Part shown: piece after piece, positions 18,596 to 25,711 of the stretch | Position numbering within the stretch: position 1 is the first letter of the stretch | Layout: each line of letters begins with the position of its first letter | NCBI GenBank assembly: GCA_016794585.1 | Contig: JAEUJM010000043.1 | Location: 1 to 64,000 of the forward strand | Length of the DNA: 64,000 nucleotides | Direction of reading: 5' to 3' | Origin: Acidimicrobiales bacterium | GTDB lineage: Bacteria > Actinomycetota > Acidimicrobiia > Acidimicrobiales > DATDAH01 | Program-made: the position numbers and the translations under genes | Notes under the pieces: generated by a model | The model's input: only the letters and a program-made list of their open reading frames with translations | Databases searched by the model: none | What the model was told of the DNA's origin: nothing

Positions 18596-19125
18596 GGCGT
18601 GAGCACCGCGTCCACCGGCCCGGCCGCGGTCTCGTCGAGGGAGACCTCCGCTTCCGGCGCCGCCCACTGGCTCGGGTCGACCGCCGTGGCCCCGTCGCCC
18701 GTGGCGGCGTCGGGCGCGACCTGGTTGACGAAGGTCGGGCCGCCCGCGGGGGTGGCCAGGCCGAGTCGCTCTGCCTCGGTCACGATGCGGGCGGGTGCCG
18801 CCAGTTCGGCGGCCTCGAGCCGGAGGGCCTGGGCCTCGGCCTGGCGATCCGAGATGTCCTGCTGTACCCGGTCGAGGTGCATCTGACCGGCCACGTTCTG
18901 GGTCTGGAGGACGGCCACGGCGAACAGGACGGCGAACAGGACCGCGCCACCGATCAGCATGGCCGCCCGGCGGCTGACCCGGGGCCGGCTGGCGGGGACG
19001 ACCCGGGGCGATCGGGTCGGCGGCTCGACCAGTCGCAGGTGGTCGCGGCGCGGGACCGGAGGGGTCGTCGGGGCGTGGCGGGGGTGGCGGCGCGGGGCCG
19101 TCACCGGCGCGAGGGCGGGGCTCAT
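18592..19125 (-). CDS. ftsL: FtsL-like bitopic division protein
   Basis: This 177-residue protein sits between rsmH and ftsI, the fixed place of FtsL, which links FtsQ/FtsB to FtsW-FtsI. A strong GGAGGA lies four bases before the ATG at 19123-19125, which itself overlaps the rsmH stop (ATGA). A basic cytoplasmic segment is followed by one transmembrane helix (AAMLIGGAVLFAVLFAVAVL) and then a short coiled-coil stretch (DRVQQDISDRQAEAQALRLE) continuing LTP-like into ARIVTEAERLGLATPAG. The tail after residue 125 is acidic and low in structure. The assignment is by position and architecture, since FtsL sequence is poorly conserved. Confidence 0.88.
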   Translation of the reverse strand: MSPALAPVTAPRRHPRHAPTTPPVPRRDHLRLVEPPTRSPRVVPASRPRVSRRAAMLIGGAVLFAVLFAVAVLQTQNVAGQMHLDRVQQDISDRQAEAQALRLEAAELAAPARIVTEAERLGLATPAGGPTFVNQVAPDAATGDGATAVDPSQWAAPEAEVSLDETAAGPVDAVLTP

Positions 19126-20063
19126 GCTTCCTCCTGGGGGAGCTTCTCGACGGCGCGCAGGCGGGCGCTCTCGGCACGACGGTTGGCGGCCACCTCGGCC
19201 GCTGAGGGCTTCCATGCGCCCTGCTTCAGCAGGCGCACGGAGGGACGGGCCCCGCAGCCGCACGGCAGCTGGGGCGGGCAGGTGCAGTCGCCGGTGGCGG
19301 CGGACCGGAAGCAGCGCTTCACGATCACGTCCTCGCCGGAGTGGTAGGCGAGCACCGCGGCACGACCGGCGGGGCGGAGCAGGTCGATGGCCTGGTCGAG
19401 GGTGCCCTCGAGGATGTCCAGCTCGTCGTTCACCCCGATGCGCAGGGCCTGAAAGCTGCGGCGGGCCGGGTCACCCCCGCGGCGACGGGCGGGGGCCGGG
19501 ATGGCCTCGCGGATGACCTCGGCGAGTTCGTCGGTGCGCTCGATGGGACGGTTGGCCACGATGGCGCGGGCGATGGCCCGGGCGTAGCGCTCACCCCCGG
19601 CGTCACGCAGCAGGGTGGCGAGGTCGGCCTCGGTCCAGGTGTTGACGAGCTCGGCGACCGTGCGCTCCTGGGTGCGGTCCATGCGCATGTCCAAGGGGGC
19701 CTCGGACCGGTAGCTGAAGCCGCGGTCGGCCCGGTCGAGTTGGGGCGAGCTGACGCCGAGGTCGCACAGCACGCCCGAGACCTGCTCGAGGCCGAGGGCG
19801 TGCACCTCCTCGGCCAGGTGGTCGAAGCGGGTGTGGCGCAGCGTCACCCGGTCGCCGAAGCCGGCCAGGCGCTCGGAGGATGCCGCGAGGGCGTCCTCGT
19901 CGCGGTCGAGGCCGAGCAGCGACAGGTGGTCGTGGGCGGTGAGGATGGCCTCGGCGTGGCCTCCTCCCCCGACGGTGGCGTCGACGAAGACGCCCGCGGG
20001 CACGGGGCCGAACAGCTCGACCACCTCGTCGACCATCACCGGGGTGTGGGCGAACTCGGCCAT
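19122..20063 (-). CDS. rsmH: 16S rRNA (cytosine-1402-N4)-methyltransferase RsmH (MraW)
   Basis: RsmH methylates C1402 of 16S rRNA with S-adenosylmethionine. It is 313 residues starting MAEFAHTPVMVDEVVELF. It has the SAM loop FVDATVGGGGHAEAIL, CDLGVSSPQLDRADRGFSYR, PLDMRMD, and the C-terminal VLAYHSGEDVIVKRCF. A Cys-rich stretch near the C-terminus (CTCPPQLPCGCGARP) is common in actinobacterial members. The ATG shares one base with the stop of the small upstream ORF (TGATG). Confidence 0.97.
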   Translation of the reverse strand: MAEFAHTPVMVDEVVELFGPVPAGVFVDATVGGGGHAEAILTAHDHLSLLGLDRDEDALAASSERLAGFGDRVTLRHTRFDHLAEEVHALGLEQVSGVLCDLGVSSPQLDRADRGFSYRSEAPLDMRMDRTQERTVAELVNTWTEADLATLLRDAGGERYARAIARAIVANRPIERTDELAEVIREAIPAPARRRGGDPARRSFQALRIGVNDELDILEGTLDQAIDLLRPAGRAAVLAYHSGEDVIVKRCFRSAATGDCTCPPQLPCGCGARPSVRLLKQGAWKPSAAEVAANRRAESARLRAVEKLPQEEA

Positions 20064-20314
20064 CAGTCGAGCTCCCGCAGGGCGGTGATGACCGCGGACA
20101 GGTGGGCGGGCGACACGGCACCGCGCCCATCGGCAACCCCCCGGCCGACAGGTGCACGTCGGGATTTCTCCCCGAGCGGGCGGGATGGGAGACGGGCGGA
20201 GTAGGGGTCAACCACCTCGTCGGCCGGGAGGCAGCGGATGAGCGCGATGCCCGTGCCGGTCTGCCTCGAGGAAGGATGCGTGGCCTGCGTGGGGCGCACG
20301 GGGAGCTCAGCCAT
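20063..20314 (-). CDS. Uncharacterised 83-residue protein between mraZ and rsmH
   Basis: I do not recognise this protein. The ATG overlaps the mraZ 3' end by eight bases and its TGA shares one base with the rsmH ATG. It therefore fills the gap between these two genes exactly, in a cluster where nearly every junction is coupled this way. The third codon position is G/C-rich but less extreme than its neighbours. The protein is hydrophilic, with no transmembrane segment or signal peptide, and has a short possible helix at the end (AHLSAVITALREL). It is not a known dcw component. It may be a real coupled gene or a translated spacer that keeps ribosomes flowing into rsmH. Confidence 0.6.
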   Translation of the reverse strand: MAELPVRPTQATHPSSRQTGTGIALIRCLPADEVVDPYSARLPSRPLGEKSRRAPVGRGVADGRGAVSPAHLSAVITALRELD

Positions 20315-20774
20315 CGGAGCGCCGCCGCGGCCGGTACATCGAGACGTTGCTGGCCACCTTGGGCCGCACCGCCTGCTTGCGGGCGAAGTACTCGGCCGCC
20401 GGGAACACGTTGATGTGGTCGCGGGCGCCGACGAGCACGACGTCGGCGCCGCGCAGCTCGTCGGTGAGGAGCTCCTCGGGGATCACCATGCGGCCCTGCT
20501 GGTCGGCCTTGATGGGCTGGGCGCCGGCCCAGAGGAACTCGAGGGTCTCGTTGAGCTCGGCGTCGTCGATCTCGCCGGCGTCCACCTTGGCCAGCAGGTC
20601 CTCGGTGAGGTCGTCGACGAAGCGGCCGAACTCATCGGTCGGCCAGATGCTCAACCGGTCACCGACGTCGGTGATCAGGATCGACTGGCCGGCGAGCAGC
20701 TCCCGGAGGCGCGAGGGGAGCACGACGCGCCCCTTGTCGTCGAGCGTGCGCTCGAACTGCCCCGACAGCTGCAC
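20307..20774 (-). CDS. mraZ: Transcriptional regulator MraZ
   Basis: MraZ is an AbrB-fold DNA-binding protein that regulates its own dcw operon. The start is GTG 20772-20774 with GGAGA seven bases upstream, giving 155 residues. Two swapped-hairpin repeats are visible: RTLDDKGRVVLPSRLRELL near the N-terminus and KADQQGRMVIPEELL in the middle. The C-terminal tail is basic (RPKVASNVSMYRPRRR). The open frame 16 codons further upstream (a His-rich stretch) overlaps the leader and is not used. It is the first gene of the cluster and is preceded by the promoter at 20854-20882. Confidence 0.96.
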   Translation of the reverse strand: MQLSGQFERTLDDKGRVVLPSRLRELLAGQSILITDVGDRLSIWPTDEFGRFVDDLTEDLLAKVDAGEIDDAELNETLEFLWAGAQPIKADQQGRMVIPEELLTDELRGADVVLVGARDHINVFPAAEYFARKQAVRPKVASNVSMYRPRRRSDG

Positions 20775-20841
20775 AGAAAGGTCTCCGGTGTGGTGGTGGT
20801 GGTCCCTCGCACGACCGCGCACTGACCGTGGTCAGGCGTGG

Positions 20842-20878
20842 TCGCTTCGCACCACTATCGGCGACTTTCTGCCATTCG
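20842..20878 (-). promoter_or_regulatory. Candidate MraZ box array
   Basis: On the minus strand four heptamers follow each other with a period of exactly ten: CGAATGG, AAAGTCG, ATAGTGG and GAAGCGA. MraZ is known in other bacteria to bind direct repeats with a ten-base period (AAAGTG[G/T]-N3 in mollicutes, TGGG-N6-like in E. coli). The array covers the spacer and -10 of the mraZ promoter, where a repressor would act. The match is degenerate, so this is inference. Confidence 0.4.
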
Positions 20879-20882
20879 TCAA
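20854..20882 (-). promoter_or_regulatory. Sigma-70-like promoter of the dcw cluster
   Basis: On the minus strand TTGACG (plus-strand 20877-20882), a 17-base spacer and GATAGT (20854-20859) lie about 80 bases before the mraZ start. The -35 matches the consensus at 5 of 6 and the -10 at 4 of 6. The surrounding 60 bases are clearly less G+C-rich than the rest of the window. Confidence 0.65.
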
Positions 20883-20936
20883 CATTTTCTGGTTTCACGT
20901 GGGTTTCTCAGGGCGAACCCTCCCACCGACCACCGA

Positions 20937-21728
20937 TCACCGTGGGTTCGTGGGCGCCCTCCTGCCTTCGATGGTCGTGAGCACCGCGGCGACGAGCGGG
21001 CCGAGGCGATCGGTGCCCACGCCGGTGGCCACGTCGGCCAGCTCGGCCGCCGCCCGGGCGCGCTCGGCGGGGTCGAGGTCGAGCACCGAGAGCAGCGGCT
21101 CCGGGTCCCAGTCGGCCAGGACGAGGCACTGGAAGCGGGCCCCGGCACGGGTTCGGCGCTGGGAGAAGCCGATGGCCTTGCGCCCCCCGATGGTGACCTC
21201 GCCGGTGCCGAGACCCGAGAAGCACACGAGGGGCGACCACTCGGTGCGCAGGGGTGCGCCCGTGTGCACCTCGGCGGCGACGCCCACGGCGGCGAGGGCG
21301 TCGGCCCATGCCTCCCCCAGCCACAGGAACGAGCGCCCGACGTCGTCGTCCCAGAACGGGTCGCCGGCAGGGACGAGGACGTCGATCCAGCGCATGGCGC
21401 CCGGTTGGAGCAGCACCGCTCCTCCCCCACTGTGGCGACGCACGACCTCGAGGCCCGCCGCCTGGGCCCGGGCCGCATCGACCGCATCGGGGCGCTGTGC
21501 GCTGCCGAGGGCCACCGCCGCGCTGGTGGCGCCCATCACCCACACGGAGCGACGCAGCGGGTCGGGCAGCGGGAGGGCGTGGAGGAAGCCCGGCGAGCCC
21601 AGGCGGTGCTCGATGCGCCACCGGGCCCGCCGTCTGGCTTTCCGCTCCTTCTTGGCGCGCTTCTCGGCCTTGCGGGCCGCCGCGTCCAGGCCCTCGTCCC
21701 CCGCCGCCGGGCCGGGGGCGGCGCTCAT
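20937..21728 (-). CDS. Lipoate-protein ligase A-like protein (BPL/LplA fold)
   Basis: The ATG at 21726-21728 overlaps the upstream HNH gene stop (ATGA), giving 263 residues. The BPL/LplA substrate loop is visible as VVRRHSGGGAVLL, with the lysine motif RKAIGFSQRR matching the KxxGxAQ site that holds the acyl-adenylate. The N-terminus is a basic helix (ARKAEKRAKKERKARRRARWR), unusual for lipoate ligases. Family members ligate lipoate or octanoate to lipoyl domains, but no lipoyl-domain gene is near. Its substrate is therefore open, and transferase or paralogue activity is equally possible. Confidence 0.75.
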   Translation of the reverse strand: MSAAPGPAAGDEGLDAAARKAEKRAKKERKARRRARWRIEHRLGSPGFLHALPLPDPLRRSVWVMGATSAAVALGSAQRPDAVDAARAQAAGLEVVRRHSGGGAVLLQPGAMRWIDVLVPAGDPFWDDDVGRSFLWLGEAWADALAAVGVAAEVHTGAPLRTEWSPLVCFSGLGTGEVTIGGRKAIGFSQRRTRAGARFQCLVLADWDPEPLLSVLDLDPAERARAAAELADVATGVGTDRLGPLVAAVLTTIEGRRAPTNPR

Positions 21729-22243
21729 GCCCCCGCGGCGGCGAGGGCCGGCGCGACGCGCAGGTAGGGCGCCCAGTGCTCCGGCAGGTGGCCGACCGAC
21801 ACGAGGACCCAGGTGTGCTCGAGCGGTGCGGACGGGCGCCGCGTGAGCACCATCGCGGTCTCGGCCAGGAAACGGTCGCCCTTGCGGCTGTTGCAGGGCC
21901 GGCACGCCGCGACGACGTTCTCCCACCGGTGCTCGCCGCCACGGCTCCGGGGCACCACGTGGTCGATGCTCTCGGCGCGGCCACCGCAGTACTGGCAGCG
22001 ATGGTGGTCGCGCACGAACACGGCGCGCCGGTTGAGGGGGGCCCGCCGGTGGAACGGGACCTTCACGAAGCTACGCAGGCGGATGACCGAGGGCACCGGG
22101 ATCGAGACGTGCTCGGCCCGAAGTGCCTCACCGGTGTCGTGGAGCAGGTCGGCCTTCTCGGAGAGCACCAGGACCGCGGCGCGCCGACTCGGGACGACCG
22201 AGAGGGGCTCGTACGACGCGTTCAGCACCAGCGAGGGGGCCAT
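21725..22243 (-). CDS. HNH endonuclease family protein
   Basis: This 172-residue protein has the HNH signature: CQYCGG, then SIDHVVPRSRGGEHRWENVVAACRPCN-type core with both CxxC zinc pairs, followed by KGDRFL. The N-terminus (SLVLNASYEPLSVVPSRRAAVLVL) is typical of a widespread standalone HNH family of actinobacteria and cyanobacteria. Its biological role is unknown, and it is not tied to a mobile element here. TAGGTT six bases before the ATG suggests a leaderless transcript. It is translationally coupled to the LplA-like gene. Confidence 0.88.
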   Translation of the reverse strand: MAPSLVLNASYEPLSVVPSRRAAVLVLSEKADLLHDTGEALRAEHVSIPVPSVIRLRSFVKVPFHRRAPLNRRAVFVRDHHRCQYCGGRAESIDHVVPRSRGGEHRWENVVAACRPCNSRKGDRFLAETAMVLTRRPSAPLEHTWVLVSVGHLPEHWAPYLRVAPALAAAGA

Positions 22244-22249
22244 CGGTCG

Positions 22250-22255
22250 AACCTA
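22250..22255 (-). promoter_or_regulatory. Candidate -10 (TAGGTT) giving a leaderless HNH transcript
   Basis: TAGGTT on the minus strand ends six bases before the HNH ATG, and no Shine-Dalgarno site is present. The same arrangement recurs upstream of many genes in this window. No clear -35 is seen. Confidence 0.45.
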
Positions 22256-22328
22256 GCCCTGGCCTCGCGGGCGGACGGCAGGGTTTGCGGGCGGGCCGGT
22301 CCTCGCGCTCGCGGGGGCCCGCACCGCC

Positions 22329-22583
22329 TCAGACCCCGCTCACCCGGGGCCAGGCCCGGCACCAATGGAGGTAGGTGACGAGGTCGGCGGCGTCGGGATC
22401 CCGGTCGGGGTCGCCGTAGGCGGTCACCAGGCGGAAGCGCAGGTAGTCCTCGTCCGGGAGCGGGAGGAGCGGCCACCGGTGCCACCAGCCGGGTCGGGCG
22501 AGGCGGAACAGCTGGGCGACGGCCGTCGCCCACAACCAGGGGCGCACCAGCACCGCTCCGATCGCACGCATGCCCCAGGCCAT
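22329..22583 (-). CDS. Conserved small actinobacterial protein, unknown function
   Basis: This 84-residue protein starts at ATG 22581-22583, 10 bases after the ROK kinase stop. The segment RLARPGWWHRWPLLPLPDEDYLRFRLVTAYG looks like a small conserved actinobacterial family seen beside unrelated genes; I know of no assigned function. The N-terminal part is moderately hydrophobic (AIGAVLVRPWLWATAVAQLF) and could be a membrane-associated helix. The open frame continues upstream inside the ROK gene, but that part is arginine/serine-rich shadow sequence. Confidence 0.72.
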   Translation of the reverse strand: MAWGMRAIGAVLVRPWLWATAVAQLFRLARPGWWHRWPLLPLPDEDYLRFRLVTAYGDPDRDPDAADLVTYLHWCRAWPRVSGV

Positions 22584-22593
22584 GGGCGCCAAG

Positions 22594-23520
22594 CTATCGG
22601 TGCCCTCCCAGCACCGGGTGACCGAGGCCGGCGAAGCCCACCGCCGCGGCCCCGACGAGCGGCCCGTCGGCGCCGAGACCCGCCGGCGAGAGCCGCGCCC
22701 CGAGCGAGAACTCGAGGCGGGCGCAGCGGTCGAGCTCGGCCTGGGCCGCCTCGAAGAAGGCGGCCCCGAAGCCGAGGGCGACCGAGCCCGCCACCACCGC
22801 CAGGCGTAGATCGAGCAGGTTGGCCACGGAGGCCACGGCCCGCCCGACGAGGCGCCCCGTGCGCTGCCGGATCTCGGCCGGGGCCTCCAGCGCCGGCCGT
22901 CCGGTGATGGCCGCGATCGCGGTACCCGACGCCTCGGCCTCGAGGCAGCCCCGGGCCCCACAGGCACAGGTGTGCCCGTCCGGCTCGACGATCACGTGGC
23001 CGATGTGGCCGGCGTTGCCCGAGTGGCCGTCGAGGAGGCGGCCCTCGAGGACCACGCCACCCCCCACCCCGGTGGAGACGACCATCGCGAGGAACGAGTC
23101 CGTGCCTCGGGCCGCTCCCCGCCAGCCCTCCCCGAGGGCGAGGGCCTTGGCGTCGTTGTCGACGAAGGTGGGCAGGCCCGACTGCTCGGCGAGTCGGCGC
23201 CGCAGGGGGAAGCCCCGCCAGCCCTTGATGTTCAGAGGCGACACCTCCTCGCCGTCACGGGCCATCGGTCCCCCGCAGCCGACCCCGCACACGTCGACCG
23301 CGACGCCGAGCCGGCGGCCCTCGAGGAGCACGTCGTCGACCAGGGTCGCGAGGGGCGCGAAGACGGCCTCGGGGTCGTCGTCGGTCGGCGTGGCGGTGCG
23401 AGCAGACGCTCGCAGCGCGCCCGCCCCGTCGACGATGCCGGCGGCCATCTTCGTCCCCCCGATGTCCACCGCCAGCGCCCCGACCGGGAGGGACGTCGCT
23501 TCGCTCACCACGCCCGCCAT
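22594..23520 (-). CDS. ROK-family sugar kinase (glucokinase-like)
   Basis: ROK kinases phosphorylate glucose or related sugars with ATP (or polyphosphate). It is 308 residues from ATG 23518-23520; GTG 23506-23508 is an alternative start. The phosphate-1 loop AVDIGGTKMAAGIVD, the catalytic FVDNDAKALALGE, the adenosine region STGVGGGVVLEG and the ROK zinc site GHTCACGARGCLE are intact. The gene is divergent from moxR with only 30 bases between the starts. Its substrate cannot be fixed from sequence; a second ROK kinase lies at 58462-59442. Confidence 0.88.
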   Translation of the reverse strand: MAGVVSEATSLPVGALAVDIGGTKMAAGIVDGAGALRASARTATPTDDDPEAVFAPLATLVDDVLLEGRRLGVAVDVCGVGCGGPMARDGEEVSPLNIKGWRGFPLRRRLAEQSGLPTFVDNDAKALALGEGWRGAARGTDSFLAMVVSTGVGGGVVLEGRLLDGHSGNAGHIGHVIVEPDGHTCACGARGCLEAEASGTAIAAITGRPALEAPAEIRQRTGRLVGRAVASVANLLDLRLAVVAGSVALGFGAAFFEAAQAELDRCARLEFSLGARLSPAGLGADGPLVGAAAVGFAGLGHPVLGGHR

Positions 23521-23537
23521 TGTGGCCGACGACCCCG

Positions 23538-23543
23538 TAACCT
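23538..23543 (+). promoter_or_regulatory. Candidate -10 (TAACCT) giving a leaderless moxR transcript
   Basis: TAACCT ends seven bases before the moxR ATG in the 30-base gap between divergent ROK and moxR genes. No Shine-Dalgarno site is present. Confidence 0.45.
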
Positions 23544-23550
23544 CGACGAG

Positions 23551-24510
23551 ATGGCGCTGCGCGAGCCCGACCCGCAGGCGGACGTGCTGACGCGCGTCCA
23601 GGCCAACATCGAGCGGGTCATCCAGGGCAAGGGCAGCGTGGTGCGCCTCCTGCTCCTGTGCCTCGTCGCCGAGGGCCACCTCCTGCTCGAGGACGTGCCG
23701 GGCGTCGGCAAGACCAGCCTGGCCAAGGCGCTGGCCGCATCGCTCGACTGCACGTTCGGGCGGGTGCAGTTCACGCCCGACCTGCTGCCCTCCGACGTCG
23801 TGGGAGTCAACGTGTGGAGCCGCGCCGAAGGGCGCTTCGAGTTCCGGCCGGGGCCGATCTTCGCCGGCGTGGTCCTGGGCGACGAGATCAACCGGGCGTC
23901 GCCGAAGACGCAATCGGCCCTTCTCGAGGCGATGGGCGAGCGACAGGTGACCGTCGACGGCGTCACCTACCCGATGGCCCCGCCCTTCATGGTGATCGCC
24001 ACCCAGAACCCCATCGAGCACGAGGGCACCTACCCCCTGCCCGAGAGCCAGCTCGACCGCTTCTTGATGCGGCTCTCGGTCGGCTACCCGTCGCGCGAGT
24101 CGGAGATCGACGTGCTCGAGGCGCACGGCGACCGCGACCCCCTCGCCGACCTCGAGCCGGTCGCGGGCACGGCGGACATCGCCGCCCTCGCCGCCGCGGC
24201 CCGCTCGGTCCACGTGGCCCCCGCCCTACGCGAGTACCTGGTCGACCTCGCCGACGCGTCGAGGCACCACCCCCAGCTCGCCCTCGGCATGTCCCCGCGT
24301 GCCAGCCTGGGCCTCCAGCGGGTGGCCCGGGCTCGGGCCGCGGCCGCCGGGCGCGAGTTCGTCGTCCCGGACGACCTCAAGGCCCTGGCGCATCCCGTGC
24401 TCGACCACCGGCTCCTGCTCACTCCCGAGGCCCAGATCCAGGGATACCGGAGCGCCGACGCGGTCGACGACCTGCTGCGGACCGTCCCCCTCCCCACCGG
24501 CCGGGGGTAG
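23551..24510 (+). CDS. MoxR-family AAA+ ATPase
   Basis: MoxR ATPases act as chaperones that mature or activate partner complexes, usually encoded beside DUF58 and transglutaminase genes as here. It is 319 residues from the ATG at 23551. Motifs are GKGSVVRLLLLCLVAEGHLLLEDVPGVGKT (Walker A at its end), the Walker B region GVVLGDEINRASPKTQSALLEAM, sensor-1 VIATQNPIEHEGTYPLPESQLDRF, and ALGMSPRASLGLQR near the C-terminal lid. The gene opens a three-gene operon with DUF58 starting seven bases after its stop. Confidence 0.93.
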   Translation: MALREPDPQADVLTRVQANIERVIQGKGSVVRLLLLCLVAEGHLLLEDVPGVGKTSLAKALAASLDCTFGRVQFTPDLLPSDVVGVNVWSRAEGRFEFRPGPIFAGVVLGDEINRASPKTQSALLEAMGERQVTVDGVTYPMAPPFMVIATQNPIEHEGTYPLPESQLDRFLMRLSVGYPSRESEIDVLEAHGDRDPLADLEPVAGTADIAALAAAARSVHVAPALREYLVDLADASRHHPQLALGMSPRASLGLQRVARARAAAAGREFVVPDDLKALAHPVLDHRLLLTPEAQIQGYRSADAVDDLLRTVPLPTGRG

Positions 24511-24517
24511 GCCCGCC

Positions 24518-25711
24518 GTGCTCACCCGCACCGGCTGGCTCGCCGCCGCGGGTGCGGCCGGGCTCCTGCTCGTCGGCCGGCTCATCGCCATCGACGAGGC
24601 CTTCGTCGCCGGCGCCACCATCGCCGTGCTCGTGGTGCTGGCCGCCCTCGGCGTCGCCCTCGTACGGATCCGCCTCGACGTCGCTCGGGACCTCCACCCC
24701 GCCCGGGTGCACGCCGGCACGTCCAGCAGCGTGGACCTCGAGGTCCGCAACCGCGGTCGTCGCCGGACACCGGTGCTCACCCTGGTCGACCGCGTGTCCG
24801 GCACCCGCGGTGCCCACCTCGCCGTCGCGCCACTCGAGCGCGAGGCGGCGACCGGAGCCTCCTACGAGCTGCCGACCGAGCGGCGGGGCCTCCTCGAGGT
24901 GGGTCCGCTCGAGGTGTTGGTCACCGACCCCTTCGGCCTCGCCCAGGCCAGGGTGCAGGTAAGCGGGGTGACGACCCTGACCGTGTATCCCGCGGTCGAC
25001 GAGGTCGCACCGGTGCCGATGTCGTCGGGCACCGATCCGCACGCCGGCCGGGACCAGCGGAGCAACCTGTCCCCTGCCGGTGAGGAGTTCTTCGCCCTGC
25101 GCGAGTACGTCGTGGGTGACGACCTCCGCCGGGTCCATTGGGCCTCGACCGCCCGTCGGGACCACCTCCTGGTGCGCCAGGACGAGCTGCCGTGGCAGGG
25201 CCGCGCCACCATCTTCCTCGACACCCGGTCCGGGTACCGGCCCGCCGAGGCCATCGAGCCGGCGGTGCGCGCCGCGGCCTCGCTCGTGCACGCCGGCCGC
25301 CGGCGCAACCAGCAGCTCCGACTCGTCACCGCCGACGGCACCGACTCGGGCTTCACCGGCTCCCACGCCCAGGTCGAGGCCGTCATGGAGCGCCTGGCGG
25401 TGGTGACCTCGTCCGACCACCACGATCTCGCACCAGCCATCGGTCGCCTCGCCCGCGTCGCGGGTGGCACCCTGGTCCTGCTCGTGCCCGCCGACGTCGC
25501 ACCGGACGACCTCGCGCGGCTGCGCCGGCTCCAGGCCCGGTACGGGCGGATCATCCCGGTGCTGTTCGAGGCGTCGTCGTGGGACCCCTCGGCCGCGGCG
25601 GCACCCGTCCGCACCCACGCCGGCGGCGGTGTGCGCGTCCGCGATGACCGACCGTTCGCGCTGGCCTGGGAGGAGCACGTCAACCGTCGCGCCGTGGTGG
25701 CCGGCCGGTGA
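24518..25711 (+). CDS. DUF58 domain membrane protein
   Basis: DUF58 proteins carry a vWA-like domain and accompany MoxR ATPases. It is 397 residues from GTG 24518. Two hydrophobic segments at the N-terminus (about residues 5-45) anchor it. The central DUF58 signature is SPAGEEFFALREYVVGDDLRRVHWASTARRDHLLVRQDE, after a beta-rich region with LEVGPLEVLVTDPFGLAQ. The C-terminal vWA-like part contains ATIFLDTRSGY in place of a full MIDAS. The stop overlaps the next GTG (GTGA), implying coupled translation. Confidence 0.9.
   Translation: MLTRTGWLAAAGAAGLLLVGRLIAIDEAFVAGATIAVLVVLAALGVALVRIRLDVARDLHPARVHAGTSSSVDLEVRNRGRRRTPVLTLVDRVSGTRGAHLAVAPLEREAATGASYELPTERRGLLEVGPLEVLVTDPFGLAQARVQVSGVTTLTVYPAVDEVAPVPMSSGTDPHAGRDQRSNLSPAGEEFFALREYVVGDDLRRVHWASTARRDHLLVRQDELPWQGRATIFLDTRSGYRPAEAIEPAVRAAASLVHAGRRRNQQLRLVTADGTDSGFTGSHAQVEAVMERLAVVTSSDHHDLAPAIGRLARVAGGTLVLLVPADVAPDDLARLRRLQARYGRIIPVLFEASSWDPSAAAAPVRTHAGGGVRVRDDRPFALAWEEHVNRRAVVAGR

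Noticed and set aside
21725..22243. HNH nuclease as part of a mobile element or restriction system
   Set aside because: No transposase, integrase, methyltransferase or intron boundary is near; the protein belongs to a standalone chromosomal family.
22618..24213. N-terminal extension of the ROK kinase frame across moxR
   Set aside because: The extension is antisense to moxR and resembles no protein; ROK homology begins at about residue 232 of the open frame.
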